Positions 18,615 through 27,517 of a DNA stretch of 64,000 nucleotides are shown in pieces; position 1 is the stretch's first letter, and each line of letters opens with the position of its first letter. The position numbers and the translations under genes were made by a program. This DNA is from Acinetobacter lwoffii (GTDB taxonomy: Bacteria; Pseudomonadota; Gammaproteobacteria; Pseudomonadales; Moraxellaceae), in assembly GCF_019343495.1 (NCBI RefSeq), contig NZ_CP072549.1, positions 434,001 through 498,000 of the forward strand, given 5' to 3'. Under the pieces are notes generated by a model, which was given only the letters and a program-made list of their open reading frames with translations, was not told the DNA's origin and ran no database searches.

Positions 18615-21221
18615 ATGAATATTGCGGCAAACCCGGTGATCGAAGCGGATCAAACCATTTATTTAAAAGACTATCAAAAACCTTCCTTTATTGTTGATTC
18701 CATCGACCTGAATATTCAAGTCTATAGTGACCACAGTCTGGTCAGCAGCAAGCTGGAGATGCAGCGCCAAACTGCTGGCGATCTGGTTCTGCTTGGCCGC
18801 GATCTAGAGCTGCAATCGATTAAGTTAAATGGTCAAACCCTGAATGCCAGTGACTACCACTTGGATGCTGAACAGCTGGTCATTGCCAATGCACCTGATC
18901 AAGTGTTGCTTGAAATTGTGGTTAAAATCCACCCTGAAAGTAATACGATGCTGGAAGGTTTATATCAGGCCAGTTCAGATCTGTTTGTGACCCAAAATGA
19001 ACCAGAAGGGTTCCGTAAAATTACTTTCTATCCAGACCGTCCTGATGTGTTGTCGGTCTTTACGACGCGTGTCGAAGCAGATAAGAAATATCCGGTTTTG
19101 CTTGCAAATGGTAACCTGCTGGAAACAGGTGAAGTCGATGCCAATCGTCATTATGCCATCTGGCAGGATCCGACCAAGAAACCGAGCTATTTGTTCGCCT
19201 GTGTCATTGGTGATTTGGCAGTGATGAAAGATTCTTATGTCACATCGGAAGGCCGCAATGTAGCTCTGGAAATCTATGCAGAAGAAAAAGATATTCCAAA
19301 ATGCAAGATCGCCATGGAAGCGCTCAAACATTCCATGCGCTGGGATGAGGAGCATTATGGTCTGCCTTATGATCTGGATAACTACATGATCGTGGCGACC
19401 AGTGCATTCAACATGGGTGCCATGGAAAATAAAGGTCTGAATATCTTCAATACTTCATGTGTGCTGGCCGATGAAGAGTACACCACTGATGCTGCTATCA
19501 TGCGAGTGCAGTCAGTCATTGCGCATGAATATTTCCATAACTGGACTGGTAACCGGATTACCTGTCGTGACTGGTTCCAGTTGTGTCTGAAAGAAGGCTT
19601 GACCGTATTCCGTGATCAGTCTTTCTCGGAAGATTTACAGTCGGCTGCAGTACAGCGTATTGATGATGTGGCAGTTCTGAAAGCACATCAGTTCCCGGAA
19701 GATTCAGGCCCATTGTCACATCCACCGCGTCCGGATCATTTTGTAGAAATTAACAACTTCTATACCGCCACCGTTTATGAAAAAGGTGCGGAAATTAACC
19801 GCATGATGGCGACCTTGCTTGGCAAGGAAAAATTCCGTCAGGGAACCGATGAATATTTCCGCCGTCATGATGGTCAGGCGGTAACGGTTGAGGATTGGGT
19901 GGCTGCACTAACAGCAGGTTCAGGTGTGGATCTTTCAAATTTCCTGACCTGGTATAACCAGCCGGGTACGCCTAAACTTCAAGCAAAAGCTGAATATGAT
20001 GTAGAGACCCAAATCTATCGCCTCAGCTTTAAGCAAAGCCTGAAAACCCATGCTAAATATCCAAATCTGAAAGCAGTACCCATTCCAGTCGCTTTGGCAT
20101 TGTTTGATGCTGAAACCGGTGAGCAGCTAACGCTGAACTCTGAGGCACTCTTTGAAAATGGCGTCAAAGATGGCGTGTATCTGTTTGATCAGGATGAAGC
20201 CACGATTGAATTTAGCGGTGTGACAGCAAAACCGGTGGTGTCCTTGCTGCGTAATTTCTCTGCACCAGTGAATCTGGACTTTGACTATTCAGAAAAAGAA
20301 CTGGCTTTCCTGTTGCAATACGAGACCAATGGTTTTAACCAGTGGCAAGCAACTCAGACCTTACTCGAGCGTATCTTGCTGGATGACCAGCCTGCAGAAA
20401 TTTATATCGAGGCTATGCTCAATACCTTGCCGGATGTGATTGAGAAAGATCCGCTGTTGGCATCACGTCTGTTTGATGTACCGTCGGAAGGTTATTTAGG
20501 TAGCCGTATTGATCAGGATTATAATCCGGTTATGATTCAGGAAAAGCGTGAGGCTTTGCTGCATACCTTGGCACGTGCTTTTGGAGAAACAGCGAAAGAA
20601 ACTTATCTTAATCTGGATCCTGATCTGCAATCTGAATTCTCACAAGCGATGGGTGTGCGTGCTTTAAGAAATATTATGCTGACGATGATGGCTCGTCAGG
20701 GAGATGCATTTGCCTTTGATTTAGCCTATGAGCAATATCACACGGGGAATATGTCTGAACGTTTGGGTGCGCTGAAAGTCTTGGTCTGGAATGATGCACC
20801 ACAAGCAGAAGAAGCTTTGGCAGATTTCTATAGCCGCTTTGAAGATGAAGCCTTGTCTTTAGACCAATGGTTTATGGTTCAGGCAGCACATCCAAAAGCA
20901 ACGGATGCAACGATTGCGTATCTGACCCAGCATCCGGATTATGATCTGGCTGTGCCTAACCGTATCCGTGCAGTGAGCGGGGGGCTGAATGCTAATCCGG
21001 TCAATACCTGGAGCTTTGGCGTGCAGCATTTTATTGGACTGGCAAAATATCTGGACGAGAAAAATCCGATTGTAGGCTCACGTTTGCTACAGGTATTGTC
21101 ACGCTGGTATACCTTGGCAGAACCGCAACGCAGTGAAGTGAAAGCACAGCTTGAAACCTTAAAGCCACTGGTTAAATCTAAAAATGTGTCTGAGACACTC
21201 AATAGTATGCTCAGCGTATAA
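18615..21221 (+). CDS. pepN: Aminopeptidase N (M1 family)
   Basis: 868 residues from the ATG at 18615, close to the 870 of E. coli PepN. This start has AGGACAGGAC just upstream; the in-frame TTG at 18558 and ATG at 18576 do not. The zinc site is complete: H304-E-Y-F-H308 and E327, spaced as in E. coli, with the substrate-binding G-A-M-E-N motif about 40 residues before. It removes N-terminal residues from peptides in the cytosol during the final stages of protein breakdown. Single gene ending at a strong terminator. Confidence 0.97.
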   Translation: MNIAANPVIEADQTIYLKDYQKPSFIVDSIDLNIQVYSDHSLVSSKLEMQRQTAGDLVLLGRDLELQSIKLNGQTLNASDYHLDAEQLVIANAPDQVLLEIVVKIHPESNTMLEGLYQASSDLFVTQNEPEGFRKITFYPDRPDVLSVFTTRVEADKKYPVLLANGNLLETGEVDANRHYAIWQDPTKKPSYLFACVIGDLAVMKDSYVTSEGRNVALEIYAEEKDIPKCKIAMEALKHSMRWDEEHYGLPYDLDNYMIVATSAFNMGAMENKGLNIFNTSCVLADEEYTTDAAIMRVQSVIAHEYFHNWTGNRITCRDWFQLCLKEGLTVFRDQSFSEDLQSAAVQRIDDVAVLKAHQFPEDSGPLSHPPRPDHFVEINNFYTATVYEKGAEINRMMATLLGKEKFRQGTDEYFRRHDGQAVTVEDWVAALTAGSGVDLSNFLTWYNQPGTPKLQAKAEYDVETQIYRLSFKQSLKTHAKYPNLKAVPIPVALALFDAETGEQLTLNSEALFENGVKDGVYLFDQDEATIEFSGVTAKPVVSLLRNFSAPVNLDFDYSEKELAFLLQYETNGFNQWQATQTLLERILLDDQPAEIYIEAMLNTLPDVIEKDPLLASRLFDVPSEGYLGSRIDQDYNPVMIQEKREALLHTLARAFGETAKETYLNLDPDLQSEFSQAMGVRALRNIMLTMMARQGDAFAFDLAYEQYHTGNMSERLGALKVLVWNDAPQAEEALADFYSRFEDEALSLDQWFMVQAAHPKATDATIAYLTQHPDYDLAVPNRIRAVSGGLNANPVNTWSFGVQHFIGLAKYLDEKNPIVGSRLLQVLSRWYTLAEPQRSEVKAQLETLKPLVKSKNVSETLNSMLSV

Positions 21222-21234
21222 CATCAATATTCAT

Positions 21235-21266
21235 AAAAAACCGGATCGACCTGATCCGGTTTTTTA
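21235..21266 (+). terminator. Intrinsic terminator after pepN
   Basis: Stem with CCGGATC (21241-21247) pairing with 21253-21259, extended by an A run opposite a T run, 5-base loop. Confidence 0.92.
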
Positions 21267-21435
21267 TTTCCTGTTTATTTCAAACGCTGGCTTTAAATAC
21301 AGTTGAATTTCTCTAAAGGCTTAGGTAAGTACTAAAGGGTGTTACAGTATGATTATATGGAAAAGAGTATTTGTTTATTAAGCTTAAGCTAGGTAAAGGG
21401 ATCTACAGATTCGCTTACTAGAGGTTGTCCAAGAT

Positions 21436-21645
21436 ATGTTAGTGAAAATTGAAGATGGTTTTTATTTAAATAGCCAGCATATTATTGCCGTACATGTCAG
21501 CAAGAATCCTGAAAATGGCTTACTTGAAATCTCCATTCAATATACGCCGCATTCCATTCAGCAGGTCGGAGAATACAAAAAAGTATTTCAAAGCCAGCTT
21601 GATGCTGAAATTTTCTTAAGTGAGTTAAATCAAAAACTTCGCTAA
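21436..21645 (+). CDS. Small protein of unknown function
   Basis: 69 residues, soluble, no motif recognised. It opens with M-L-V-K-I-E-D-G-F-Y-L-N-S, like a short beta-rich domain, and ends in a helix (A-E-I-F-L-S-E-L-N-Q-K). It is convergent with the first universal stress protein gene; the two share a terminator hairpin. Coding potential is supported by consistent codon use and frame length in a compact slot. Function unknown. Confidence 0.6.
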   Translation: MLVKIEDGFYLNSQHIIAVHVSKNPENGLLEISIQYTPHSIQQVGEYKKVFQSQLDAEIFLSELNQKLR

Positions 21646-21668
21646 AAGCCTGCATCATACAGGCTTTG
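21645..21668. terminator. Bidirectional terminator between convergent genes
   Basis: An 8-bp perfect stem AAAGCCTG/CAGGCTTT (21645-21652 with 21660-21667), 7-base loop. It fills the 33-base gap between the two stop codons. Confidence 0.7.
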
Positions 21669-21678
21669 ATCAAGCATC

Positions 21679-22125
21679 TTATTCTCTGACGATAAGTACC
21701 GGAATAGAGGAAAGTGCCAGAACATTCTGAGCGACACTGCCCAGCATGAGTTTCTGCAGACCTTTACGACCATGTGAACCCATAATGATCATATCGGTCG
21801 GGGATTCATTTGCAGCCTGCATAATGCCTTCTGACGGTGCCATGCCATGCAGGATTTTTGTCGTTACCTGTATACCATCACCAACAAAGTTCAGTTTCAG
21901 TTCATTTAAACGATCCAGTGCATTTTGTTCTGCATGCATAAAGTAGTCTGTGACTGCTGGAGCAACTTTGTAAAAATCTACGCCCTTAAAAGGATCCACC
22001 GCAATCACGCTGAGTAAAGTGACATGGCTATGAAATACTTTGGCCAGTTCCAGGGCATGATCTGCGGCAGCATAGGAAATCGAGGACTCATCGAGTGCTA
22101 CGAGAAGATGATCATAGTTATTCAT
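21679..22125 (-). CDS. Universal stress protein (UspA family), copy 1
   Basis: 148 residues. Starts with the family pattern L-L-V-A-L-D-E-S and ends with the ATP-binding signature G-S-H-G-R-K-G-L-Q-K-L-M-L-G-S-V (G-2x-G-9x-G-S), so it is probably an ATP-binding Usp. Such proteins accumulate under starvation and other stress. It lies 135 bases downstream of a second, clearly related usp gene, suggesting an old tandem duplication. Confidence 0.9.
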   Translation of the reverse strand: MNNYDHLLVALDESSISYAAADHALELAKVFHSHVTLLSVIAVDPFKGVDFYKVAPAVTDYFMHAEQNALDRLNELKLNFVGDGIQVTTKILHGMAPSEGIMQAANESPTDMIIMGSHGRKGLQKLMLGSVAQNVLALSSIPVLIVRE

Positions 22126-22228
22126 GGTGCTTCCTCATATTTATTATTGCAGTAAAGGGGAGTGTGGTTTGAGCGAGTAAATCTCCACAGCATGTTTTGT
22201 TAGACTTTCAAATGTAAAGTAGCAAGTA

Positions 22229-22251
22229 CTGCGCATCTTGAAGATGCGCAG
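22229..22251. repeat. Perfect 11-bp inverted repeat between the two usp genes
   Basis: Arms 22229-22239 and 22241-22251 are exact complements around a single G. No T run follows on the minus strand, so it may be a processing or attenuation hairpin, a weak terminator, or an operator for the downstream usp gene. Confidence 0.6.
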
Positions 22252-22259
22252 CATCAGGA

Positions 22260-22703
22260 TTATTTTTTCACGATCAGTACGGGAATTTCACTCGCACCCA
22301 AAACATCCTGTGCAAAGCTGCCCAGAATCATTTTCTGGAAGCCTTTACGGCCATGAGAACCCATGACGATCAGGTCGGCTTTCACTTCACCCGCGGTTTC
22401 AGCAATATGCTCTGCATTGACTAAACCTGTGACAATGCGGGATTGCGCTTCAATACCTTCACCGGCTGCGATGGCAGTGGCTTCTTTCAGGGCCTTTTTG
22501 GCATTAGCATGTGCCTCGATAAAATATTCCTTCATGATAGAGGAGCTGTAATAAAAATCAGCCTCGGTAAAAGGATCTTCTGCGATCAGGCTGATCAGGG
22601 AAAGCTGACTACCGAATGCCTTGGCAATTTTGGCAGCATGTCGTACTGCAGAAAAGGAAATTTCTGAACCGTCCACTGGGACTAAAATATGTTGATAGGC
22701 CAT
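22260..22703 (-). CDS. Universal stress protein (UspA family), copy 2
   Basis: 147 residues with I-L-V-P-V-D-G-S-E near the N-terminus and the ATP-binding signature G-S-H-G-R-K-G-F-Q-K-M-I-L-G-S-F near the C-terminus. It resembles the downstream copy through the whole length. The shared P-F-x-x-x-D-F-Y region near residue 45 suggests both belong to the same Usp subgroup. The start has the GGAGAAAAGCC purine stretch upstream. Confidence 0.9.
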   Translation of the reverse strand: MAYQHILVPVDGSEISFSAVRHAAKIAKAFGSQLSLISLIAEDPFTEADFYYSSSIMKEYFIEAHANAKKALKEATAIAAGEGIEAQSRIVTGLVNAEHIAETAGEVKADLIVMGSHGRKGFQKMILGSFAQDVLGASEIPVLIVKK

Positions 22704-22969
22704 GGCTTTTCTCCGCAGGTTGTCTGATTTTTAGGCTTGGTTTATTGATAGCACAGTGCTGTGGCGGGTGCAATTGCAAAAAAGCGGTAAAATTGAAAAA
22801 ACTCATTAAATTACAAATATTTTTCATGTAAAAGTGATAAAAAAAACAGAGTAAAAAACTCGGATTTACAGTTTTAATGATCAAAAATAAGAGGATGAAT
22901 AGTCCTCGTTTACAGCAGGATGGTTTAAACTGCCGTAGCCTGTTTTTAGATCATGTATAGGGGACAGTT

Positions 22970-23956
22970 TTGAGGTTTTTTGCCATTCATCTTTTGCTCA
23001 TAGGTTCAGTTATTCTTTCCGGCTGTCAGACCGCACAGAACAGTAAAGTCATTGCCGGTGCTTTTAACCTGACCACAGGCTTGCAGCAAAAAGTGATGGA
23101 TCGTTATGCGCCTGGTGCGGTTATCGTCCAGCAAAATATTACCTATGCGCCACAGCAGAAATTATCTCTGGATCTGTATCAGCCGCAGAATATTGCCAGT
23201 ATTGGACCAAGACCGACCATTGTCTGGATTCATGGCGGCGGCTGGATTTCAGGTTCTAAAGAACATGCACGGGGTTATTTCAAGCTGCTGGCGGCACAGG
23301 GCTATAATGTGGTATCCGTGCAATATCAGTTTGCGCCACAAGCGACCTATCCAAGCCAGTTACACCAGATCAATCAGGCACTTGAATTTCTCGATACCTA
23401 TGCAGAAACCTATCAAATCGATGCCCAGAACCTATATCTGGCCGGAGATTCTGCCGGGGCGAATATGGCCAGCCATTACGCCGCTCTTTTGACTAATCCT
23501 GTATTTGCCAACCAATCCGGTATTCAGCCTCATCTGCAACCTGCGCAGCTTAAAGGTTTAATCTTGCATTGTGGAATTTATGACTTAGAAGCATTTTCCA
23601 GCACAGCACCTGAGGAAATGAAAATTATCGAATGGGGTGTCTTTAACCTGATTCAGGCTTATACCGGCGATCGTAAACATGATGCCGCGTTTTTAAAGCA
23701 GATTTCTCCGATTCAGTATATTACGCCGTCTTATCCGCCAGTGTTCATCAGTGGCGGGAACAAGGATTTTCTGACCGATACTCAGGCGCTACCATTTGTA
23801 AAAGCTTTGAAGGAACAGCAGATTCCTGTGACTGAAATATTTTATCCAGAGTCTAAGGCCTGGCTTATTCATGAATATCAGTTTTTTATGGGCAAAAAGG
23901 AAAGTCAGCAAACTTTTGTCAAAACCCTGGATTTTTTACATCAGCTTTCCCCGTGA
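22970..23956 (+). CDS. Lipoprotein alpha/beta hydrolase (HSL-type esterase)
   Basis: 328 residues from a TTG start, supported by AGGGGAC 5-11 bases upstream and by the signal peptide it begins. The lipobox L-S-G-C places Cys at about residue 19, so the mature protein is probably a membrane-anchored lipoprotein. Hydrolase motifs: oxyanion-hole H-G-G-G-W and nucleophile elbow G-D-S-A-G, as in the hormone-sensitive-lipase group, with a His near the C-terminus (L-I-H-E-Y). It should cleave short-chain esters. The substrate is unknown. Confidence 0.85.
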   Translation: MRFFAIHLLLIGSVILSGCQTAQNSKVIAGAFNLTTGLQQKVMDRYAPGAVIVQQNITYAPQQKLSLDLYQPQNIASIGPRPTIVWIHGGGWISGSKEHARGYFKLLAAQGYNVVSVQYQFAPQATYPSQLHQINQALEFLDTYAETYQIDAQNLYLAGDSAGANMASHYAALLTNPVFANQSGIQPHLQPAQLKGLILHCGIYDLEAFSSTAPEEMKIIEWGVFNLIQAYTGDRKHDAAFLKQISPIQYITPSYPPVFISGGNKDFLTDTQALPFVKALKEQQIPVTEIFYPESKAWLIHEYQFFMGKKESQQTFVKTLDFLHQLSP

Positions 23957-24046
23957 AGAGAAAACTGTGCAAAATGAATCTCTCAAGATTGATCGTGTCA
24001 GATCGTCCCGACAGCAATCATTGAAAAATAGTTTGGAGTTTGAAAA

Positions 24047-24391
24047 ATGAATCCTGTGTCATGGGCATATTTGTTGTTGGCGTTGGCTATTATTGCCGAA
24101 GTGACTGGATCAACATTTTTGGTGAAATCAGAAGGCTTTACCCGATTATGGCCATCTCTGGCAGTAGTCATTTTATTCTGTATTGCGTTTTATTTGCTGT
24201 CTCAGGTCATTAAAGTAATTCCTTTAGGCATTGCCTATGCGATCTGGGCGGGAGTAGGCATTGTTCTTACGGCAATCGTAGGCTATGTAATCTTCAAGCA
24301 GGCGCTTGATCTACCAGCTTTTATCGGGATTGCACTGATCATTTCCGGTGTGGTGGTGATTAACCTGTTTTCCCAGACTGCAGGACATTAA
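24047..24391 (+). CDS. SMR-family multidrug efflux protein (EmrE-like)
   Basis: 114 residues with four transmembrane segments. The essential membrane glutamate is E18 (I-I-A-E-V-T-G-S), and G-I-A-Y-A-I-W-A-G-V-G marks the third helix region. It is closer in sequence to E. coli EmrE than to A. baumannii AbeS as I recall them. Such proteins exchange protons for quaternary ammonium compounds and dyes as antiparallel dimers. Single gene, with a terminator. Confidence 0.88.
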   Translation: MNPVSWAYLLLALAIIAEVTGSTFLVKSEGFTRLWPSLAVVILFCIAFYLLSQVIKVIPLGIAYAIWAGVGIVLTAIVGYVIFKQALDLPAFIGIALIISGVVVINLFSQTAGH

Positions 24392-24392
24392 A

Positions 24393-24421
24393 AAGGCAGC
24401 AAAAGTAACTGCCTTGTTTCT
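24393..24421 (+). terminator. Terminator after the SMR gene
   Basis: A 7-bp stem AAGGCAG/CTGCCTT (24393-24399 with 24409-24415), 9-base loop, then a T-rich tail. Convergent with benE, so probably shared. Confidence 0.65.
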
Positions 24422-24430
24422 ACAATAAGC

Positions 24431-25618
24431 TTATGCCACTTGCGGTTTAAGCTTAAACAGCAAATAAACCATCAAACCAAGTAGCAGTCCCCAAAAAGCG
24501 GAGCCAATACCAAAAAACTGGATATTAGATGCGCTAAACAGGAATGTCATCAGTGCTGCTTCACGGTCATGACTGTCCTGAAAAGCCAGCGCGATATTGT
24601 GGCCAATGGTGCCAAACAGGGCAATGCCTGCCAATACTGTAATCAGAATCCCCGGAAAAGCCATCAATAGACTGGTCAAGGTCGCAGCAAAAAAACCCAT
24701 CAGGATATAAAACAGGCCGCAGCTCATACCGGCAATATAACGTTTGGCCGGATCAGGATGCGCTTGAGCATCCAGACTGACCGCCGCACTGATTGCGGCA
24801 AGATTGACACTAAAACAGCCAAATGGCGCCAACATCGTCTGTGTAATACCCGTCCAGCCTAGAATAGTATTTACTTTCGGCGGATAACCATAACTTTTAA
24901 TCACGGCCAAGCCGGGCAAGTATTGCGATGCCAGATTAATCACCATCAAAGGCAAGGCTAATCCTAAAACAGCCTGCAGGCTAAATTCAGGTGTAATCCA
25001 TACCGGCTGGGCAATGTTCCAGTTCAGCTGTGGAATAGTAAAATTAATAAAGAACGGACAGAGGGCAATAGCCATCAAGACGGTAATCACGATGCTATAA
25101 CGCGTACTCAGTTTTTTAGAAACCAGATAAATCGCCAGTACACAAAGCACAAATTCCCATGACTGTTGAAGACTACCAAAGACCGAGATGCCAAATTTTA
25201 ATAGCACGCCTGCCAGCATAGCACTGGTCAAACTTTGTGGAATAAACTGGAAAATTCGCTCGAAAATTCCAAAAAATCCCAGACAGGCAATAAGAACTCC
25301 AGAAATCAGAAAAGCCCCGATTGCTTCACCCAGACTATAATGACCGGCAGAAGCAATGACCAGCGCCAGACCGGCAGTCGACCAGGCAGTCGAAATTGGA
25401 TAGCGATATTTCCAGGAAAGCAAAAATCCAGAAACTCCAATACCTATACCCAGTGCCCATAACCAGGAGCTAATTTGTGCCTGATTAGCACCTAGGCTTT
25501 GAGCGGCTTCAATGACCAGTACGGCGGAAACACTAATACCAATCATGCAGGTAATAAAACCGGCCATGATGGCAGGAAAGGAGAGATCTTGTAAAAGTTT
25601 TGGCATCATCCATGACAC
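24431..25618 (-). CDS. benE: BenE-family benzoate/proton symporter
   Basis: 395 residues with about twelve hydrophobic segments. The BenE family is recognised by S-A-V-L-V-I-E-A-A near residue 32, P-L-M-V-I-N-L-A-S-Q-Y-L-P-G near 225 and A-P-F-G-C-F-S-V-N-L-A-A-I-S-A-A. It was defined in Acinetobacter as a benzoate transporter. No ben or cat genes are nearby, so another aromatic or purine-like substrate is possible. Confidence 0.85.
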   Translation of the reverse strand: MSWMMPKLLQDLSFPAIMAGFITCMIGISVSAVLVIEAAQSLGANQAQISSWLWALGIGIGVSGFLLSWKYRYPISTAWSTAGLALVIASAGHYSLGEAIGAFLISGVLIACLGFFGIFERIFQFIPQSLTSAMLAGVLLKFGISVFGSLQQSWEFVLCVLAIYLVSKKLSTRYSIVITVLMAIALCPFFINFTIPQLNWNIAQPVWITPEFSLQAVLGLALPLMVINLASQYLPGLAVIKSYGYPPKVNTILGWTGITQTMLAPFGCFSVNLAAISAAVSLDAQAHPDPAKRYIAGMSCGLFYILMGFFAATLTSLLMAFPGILITVLAGIALFGTIGHNIALAFQDSHDREAALMTFLFSASNIQFFGIGSAFWGLLLGLMVYLLFKLKPQVA

Positions 25619-25715
25619 TATTTTTAAATGCGTTTAAATCATACGCTTTTCACGTATCAACACAATGTTTTTAACAATTTTATCCAGAGATCTACTGGCT
25701 TGAAGCCGGTCACTA

Positions 25716-26375
25716 CTAGAAAGTTGAAGTCGCCAGTTTAAGCCCAAAACCACAAAATAGAATCCCGACCGCTGCGACACAGCTGGCAGTCACTTTATAA
25801 TTTTGGTTGAAATAGGACGCCAGTTTTACACCAGAAAAAATCAGGATTGAAAGATAGGTCATACTGATCAATTGCAAGATCACAGCCAGAAGCGTGAACG
25901 TCAGGGCAGGATAAGGATAGGCAGGATCGACAAACTGAACAAAAAATGACAGGTAAAACAGAATTGCTTTAGGATTTAAGATGCTAATGGTAAGTGCGGT
26001 ACGAAAGGGCTGAATTGATTCAGTCGTATTGGAAGATGTTTTTTTAATCTGGACGCGTTGTGCGGACTTTACCGGAAAGAAAGTCTGATAGGCTGCGATG
26101 ATCAGTTTGATACCCAAGTAACTGAGATAGATCGCCCCGATAATTTTCAGGGCAATAAACAGTACCGGAAAGGCATGTAGGAGCGAGGCCGCACCCAGTG
26201 CTGTACATATAATCAAGATCAGATCACCGGTATAAACCCCCAAGGCACCCATATAACCTGTTTTAATGCCAAAACGGGAGGCAATTGACATGACATACAG
26301 GGAGTTCGGCCCAGGCAGTAACACAATCAACGTTGTTCCAATGATAAAGGTCGTTAGATCTGTGATACCAAACAC
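25716..26375 (-). CDS. leuE: LeuE/LysE-family amino-acid exporter
   Basis: 219 residues from the GTG at 26375. This start is preferred to an ATG at 26411 because that ATG lies in the loop of the transaldolase terminator. The protein begins F-G-I-T-D-L-T-T-F and soon reaches L-L-P-G-P-N-S-L-Y-V, the RhtB/LysE signature; further on it has L-N-P-K-A-I-L-F-Y-L-S-F-F-V-Q-F. The alignment is best with LeuE, a leucine exporter, and there are six hydrophobic segments. The exact substrate is inferred. Confidence 0.85.
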   Translation of the reverse strand: MFGITDLTTFIIGTTLIVLLPGPNSLYVMSIASRFGIKTGYMGALGVYTGDLILIICTALGAASLLHAFPVLFIALKIIGAIYLSYLGIKLIIAAYQTFFPVKSAQRVQIKKTSSNTTESIQPFRTALTISILNPKAILFYLSFFVQFVDPAYPYPALTFTLLAVILQLISMTYLSILIFSGVKLASYFNQNYKVTASCVAAVGILFCGFGLKLATSTF

Positions 26376-26392
26376 GAAAAACTCGCATGAAC

Positions 26393-26426
26393 AAAAAAGC
26401 CGATGTGGCATTATAGCAACATCGGC
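26393..26426 (-). terminator. Intrinsic terminator after tal
   Basis: On the minus strand: 8-bp perfect stem (26426-26419 with 26406-26399), 12-base loop, then six T (26398-26393). It follows the tal stop by 24 bases and contains the ATG that would otherwise extend leuE. Confidence 0.9.
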
Positions 26427-26450
26427 CTGGAGAAATTTGCTAAATTTTCT

Positions 26451-27428
26451 TTAAATTTCAGTCGTACTCAGGAAAGTTTCACGTAATAAAGCAGCCAGTT
26501 GTTCACGGGCTTTAATGAAGCCCTCAATGCCACCTTGCAATAATTCACTGGCCATCGGATCCTGTTTCAATTGTGCATCAAAATCGGCATGGCTGATTGG
26601 ACTGAGTTCACCTTGAACTTGAATATCTTTGGCTGAGAGTTGCGCCTGCACTTCACGTTGATCATTTTCTAGTTCGGCCAATAAATTTGGTGCTACCGTG
26701 AGCAGATCACAGCCGCTTAAACCCAGTACCTGATCAATACTGCGGAAGCTGGCACCCATGATTTCAGTCTGAATACCATGCGCTTTATAAAATTCATAAA
26801 TACGCTTAACCGAAAGTACACCCGGATCTTTTTCAATCGGGTAAGACTCAACGCCTTCAGCTTTTTTGTACCAGTCCAGAATACGGCCGACAAAAGGCGA
26901 GATTAATGTTACTTTGCCATCAGCACAGGCATGGGCCTGATGCTGACCAAACAATAAAGTCAGATTGGTATGAATGCCTTGTTCTTCCAGTGCTTTCGCT
27001 GCCTGAATGCCTTCCCAGGTAGACGCGATCTTGATCAGAATGCGGTCTGAGTCAATTCCATATTGCGCATAAAGTGCCAGTAACTCTTTGGCTTTGGCAA
27101 TGGTAGCTTCAGTATTAAAGGACAGCGAAGCATCGACTTCCGTTGAAACACGACCTTCAATCAGTTTTAAGATTTCTACACCAAATTTGACCGTTAAAAT
27201 ATCAATAGTCCGTTCAATCAGAGCGTCATCTGCATAGCCTTCTTGCTGGGCTTGCTGAAAAGCAGCTTCAATCAAGGCCTGATTTTCAGGTTGTTTTGCT
27301 GCTGCAGTAATCAGCGATGGATTGGTGGTTGCATCAAGCGGACGAAATTTTTCAATGGCACTCAAATCACTGCTGTCTGCCACAATGATCGTCAAGTTTT
27401 TTAATTGGTTTAATGCAGTTAATGTCAT
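26451..27428 (-). CDS. tal: Transaldolase
   Basis: 325 residues. Transfers a dihydroxyacetone unit between sugar phosphates in the non-oxidative pentose phosphate pathway. Motifs: D-A-T-T-N-P-S-L near residue 32 and the Schiff-base lysine in R-I-L-I-K-I-A-S-T-W-E-G, with T-L-L-F after it. Length and sequence fit the TalB type. Many Acinetobacter lack complete glycolysis from glucose, so its main job is probably pentose supply. It has its own terminator. Confidence 0.95.
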   Translation of the reverse strand: MTLTALNQLKNLTIIVADSSDLSAIEKFRPLDATTNPSLITAAAKQPENQALIEAAFQQAQQEGYADDALIERTIDILTVKFGVEILKLIEGRVSTEVDASLSFNTEATIAKAKELLALYAQYGIDSDRILIKIASTWEGIQAAKALEEQGIHTNLTLLFGQHQAHACADGKVTLISPFVGRILDWYKKAEGVESYPIEKDPGVLSVKRIYEFYKAHGIQTEIMGASFRSIDQVLGLSGCDLLTVAPNLLAELENDQREVQAQLSAKDIQVQGELSPISHADFDAQLKQDPMASELLQGGIEGFIKAREQLAALLRETFLSTTEI

Positions 27429-27517
27429 TACGATCTAGTTCTATGGTTATTGCTTATGCTTTCTTATATATCATAAATGGCCGGTTTACCAAGTAGACTG
27501 TCGTTGAATTTCTGTGA

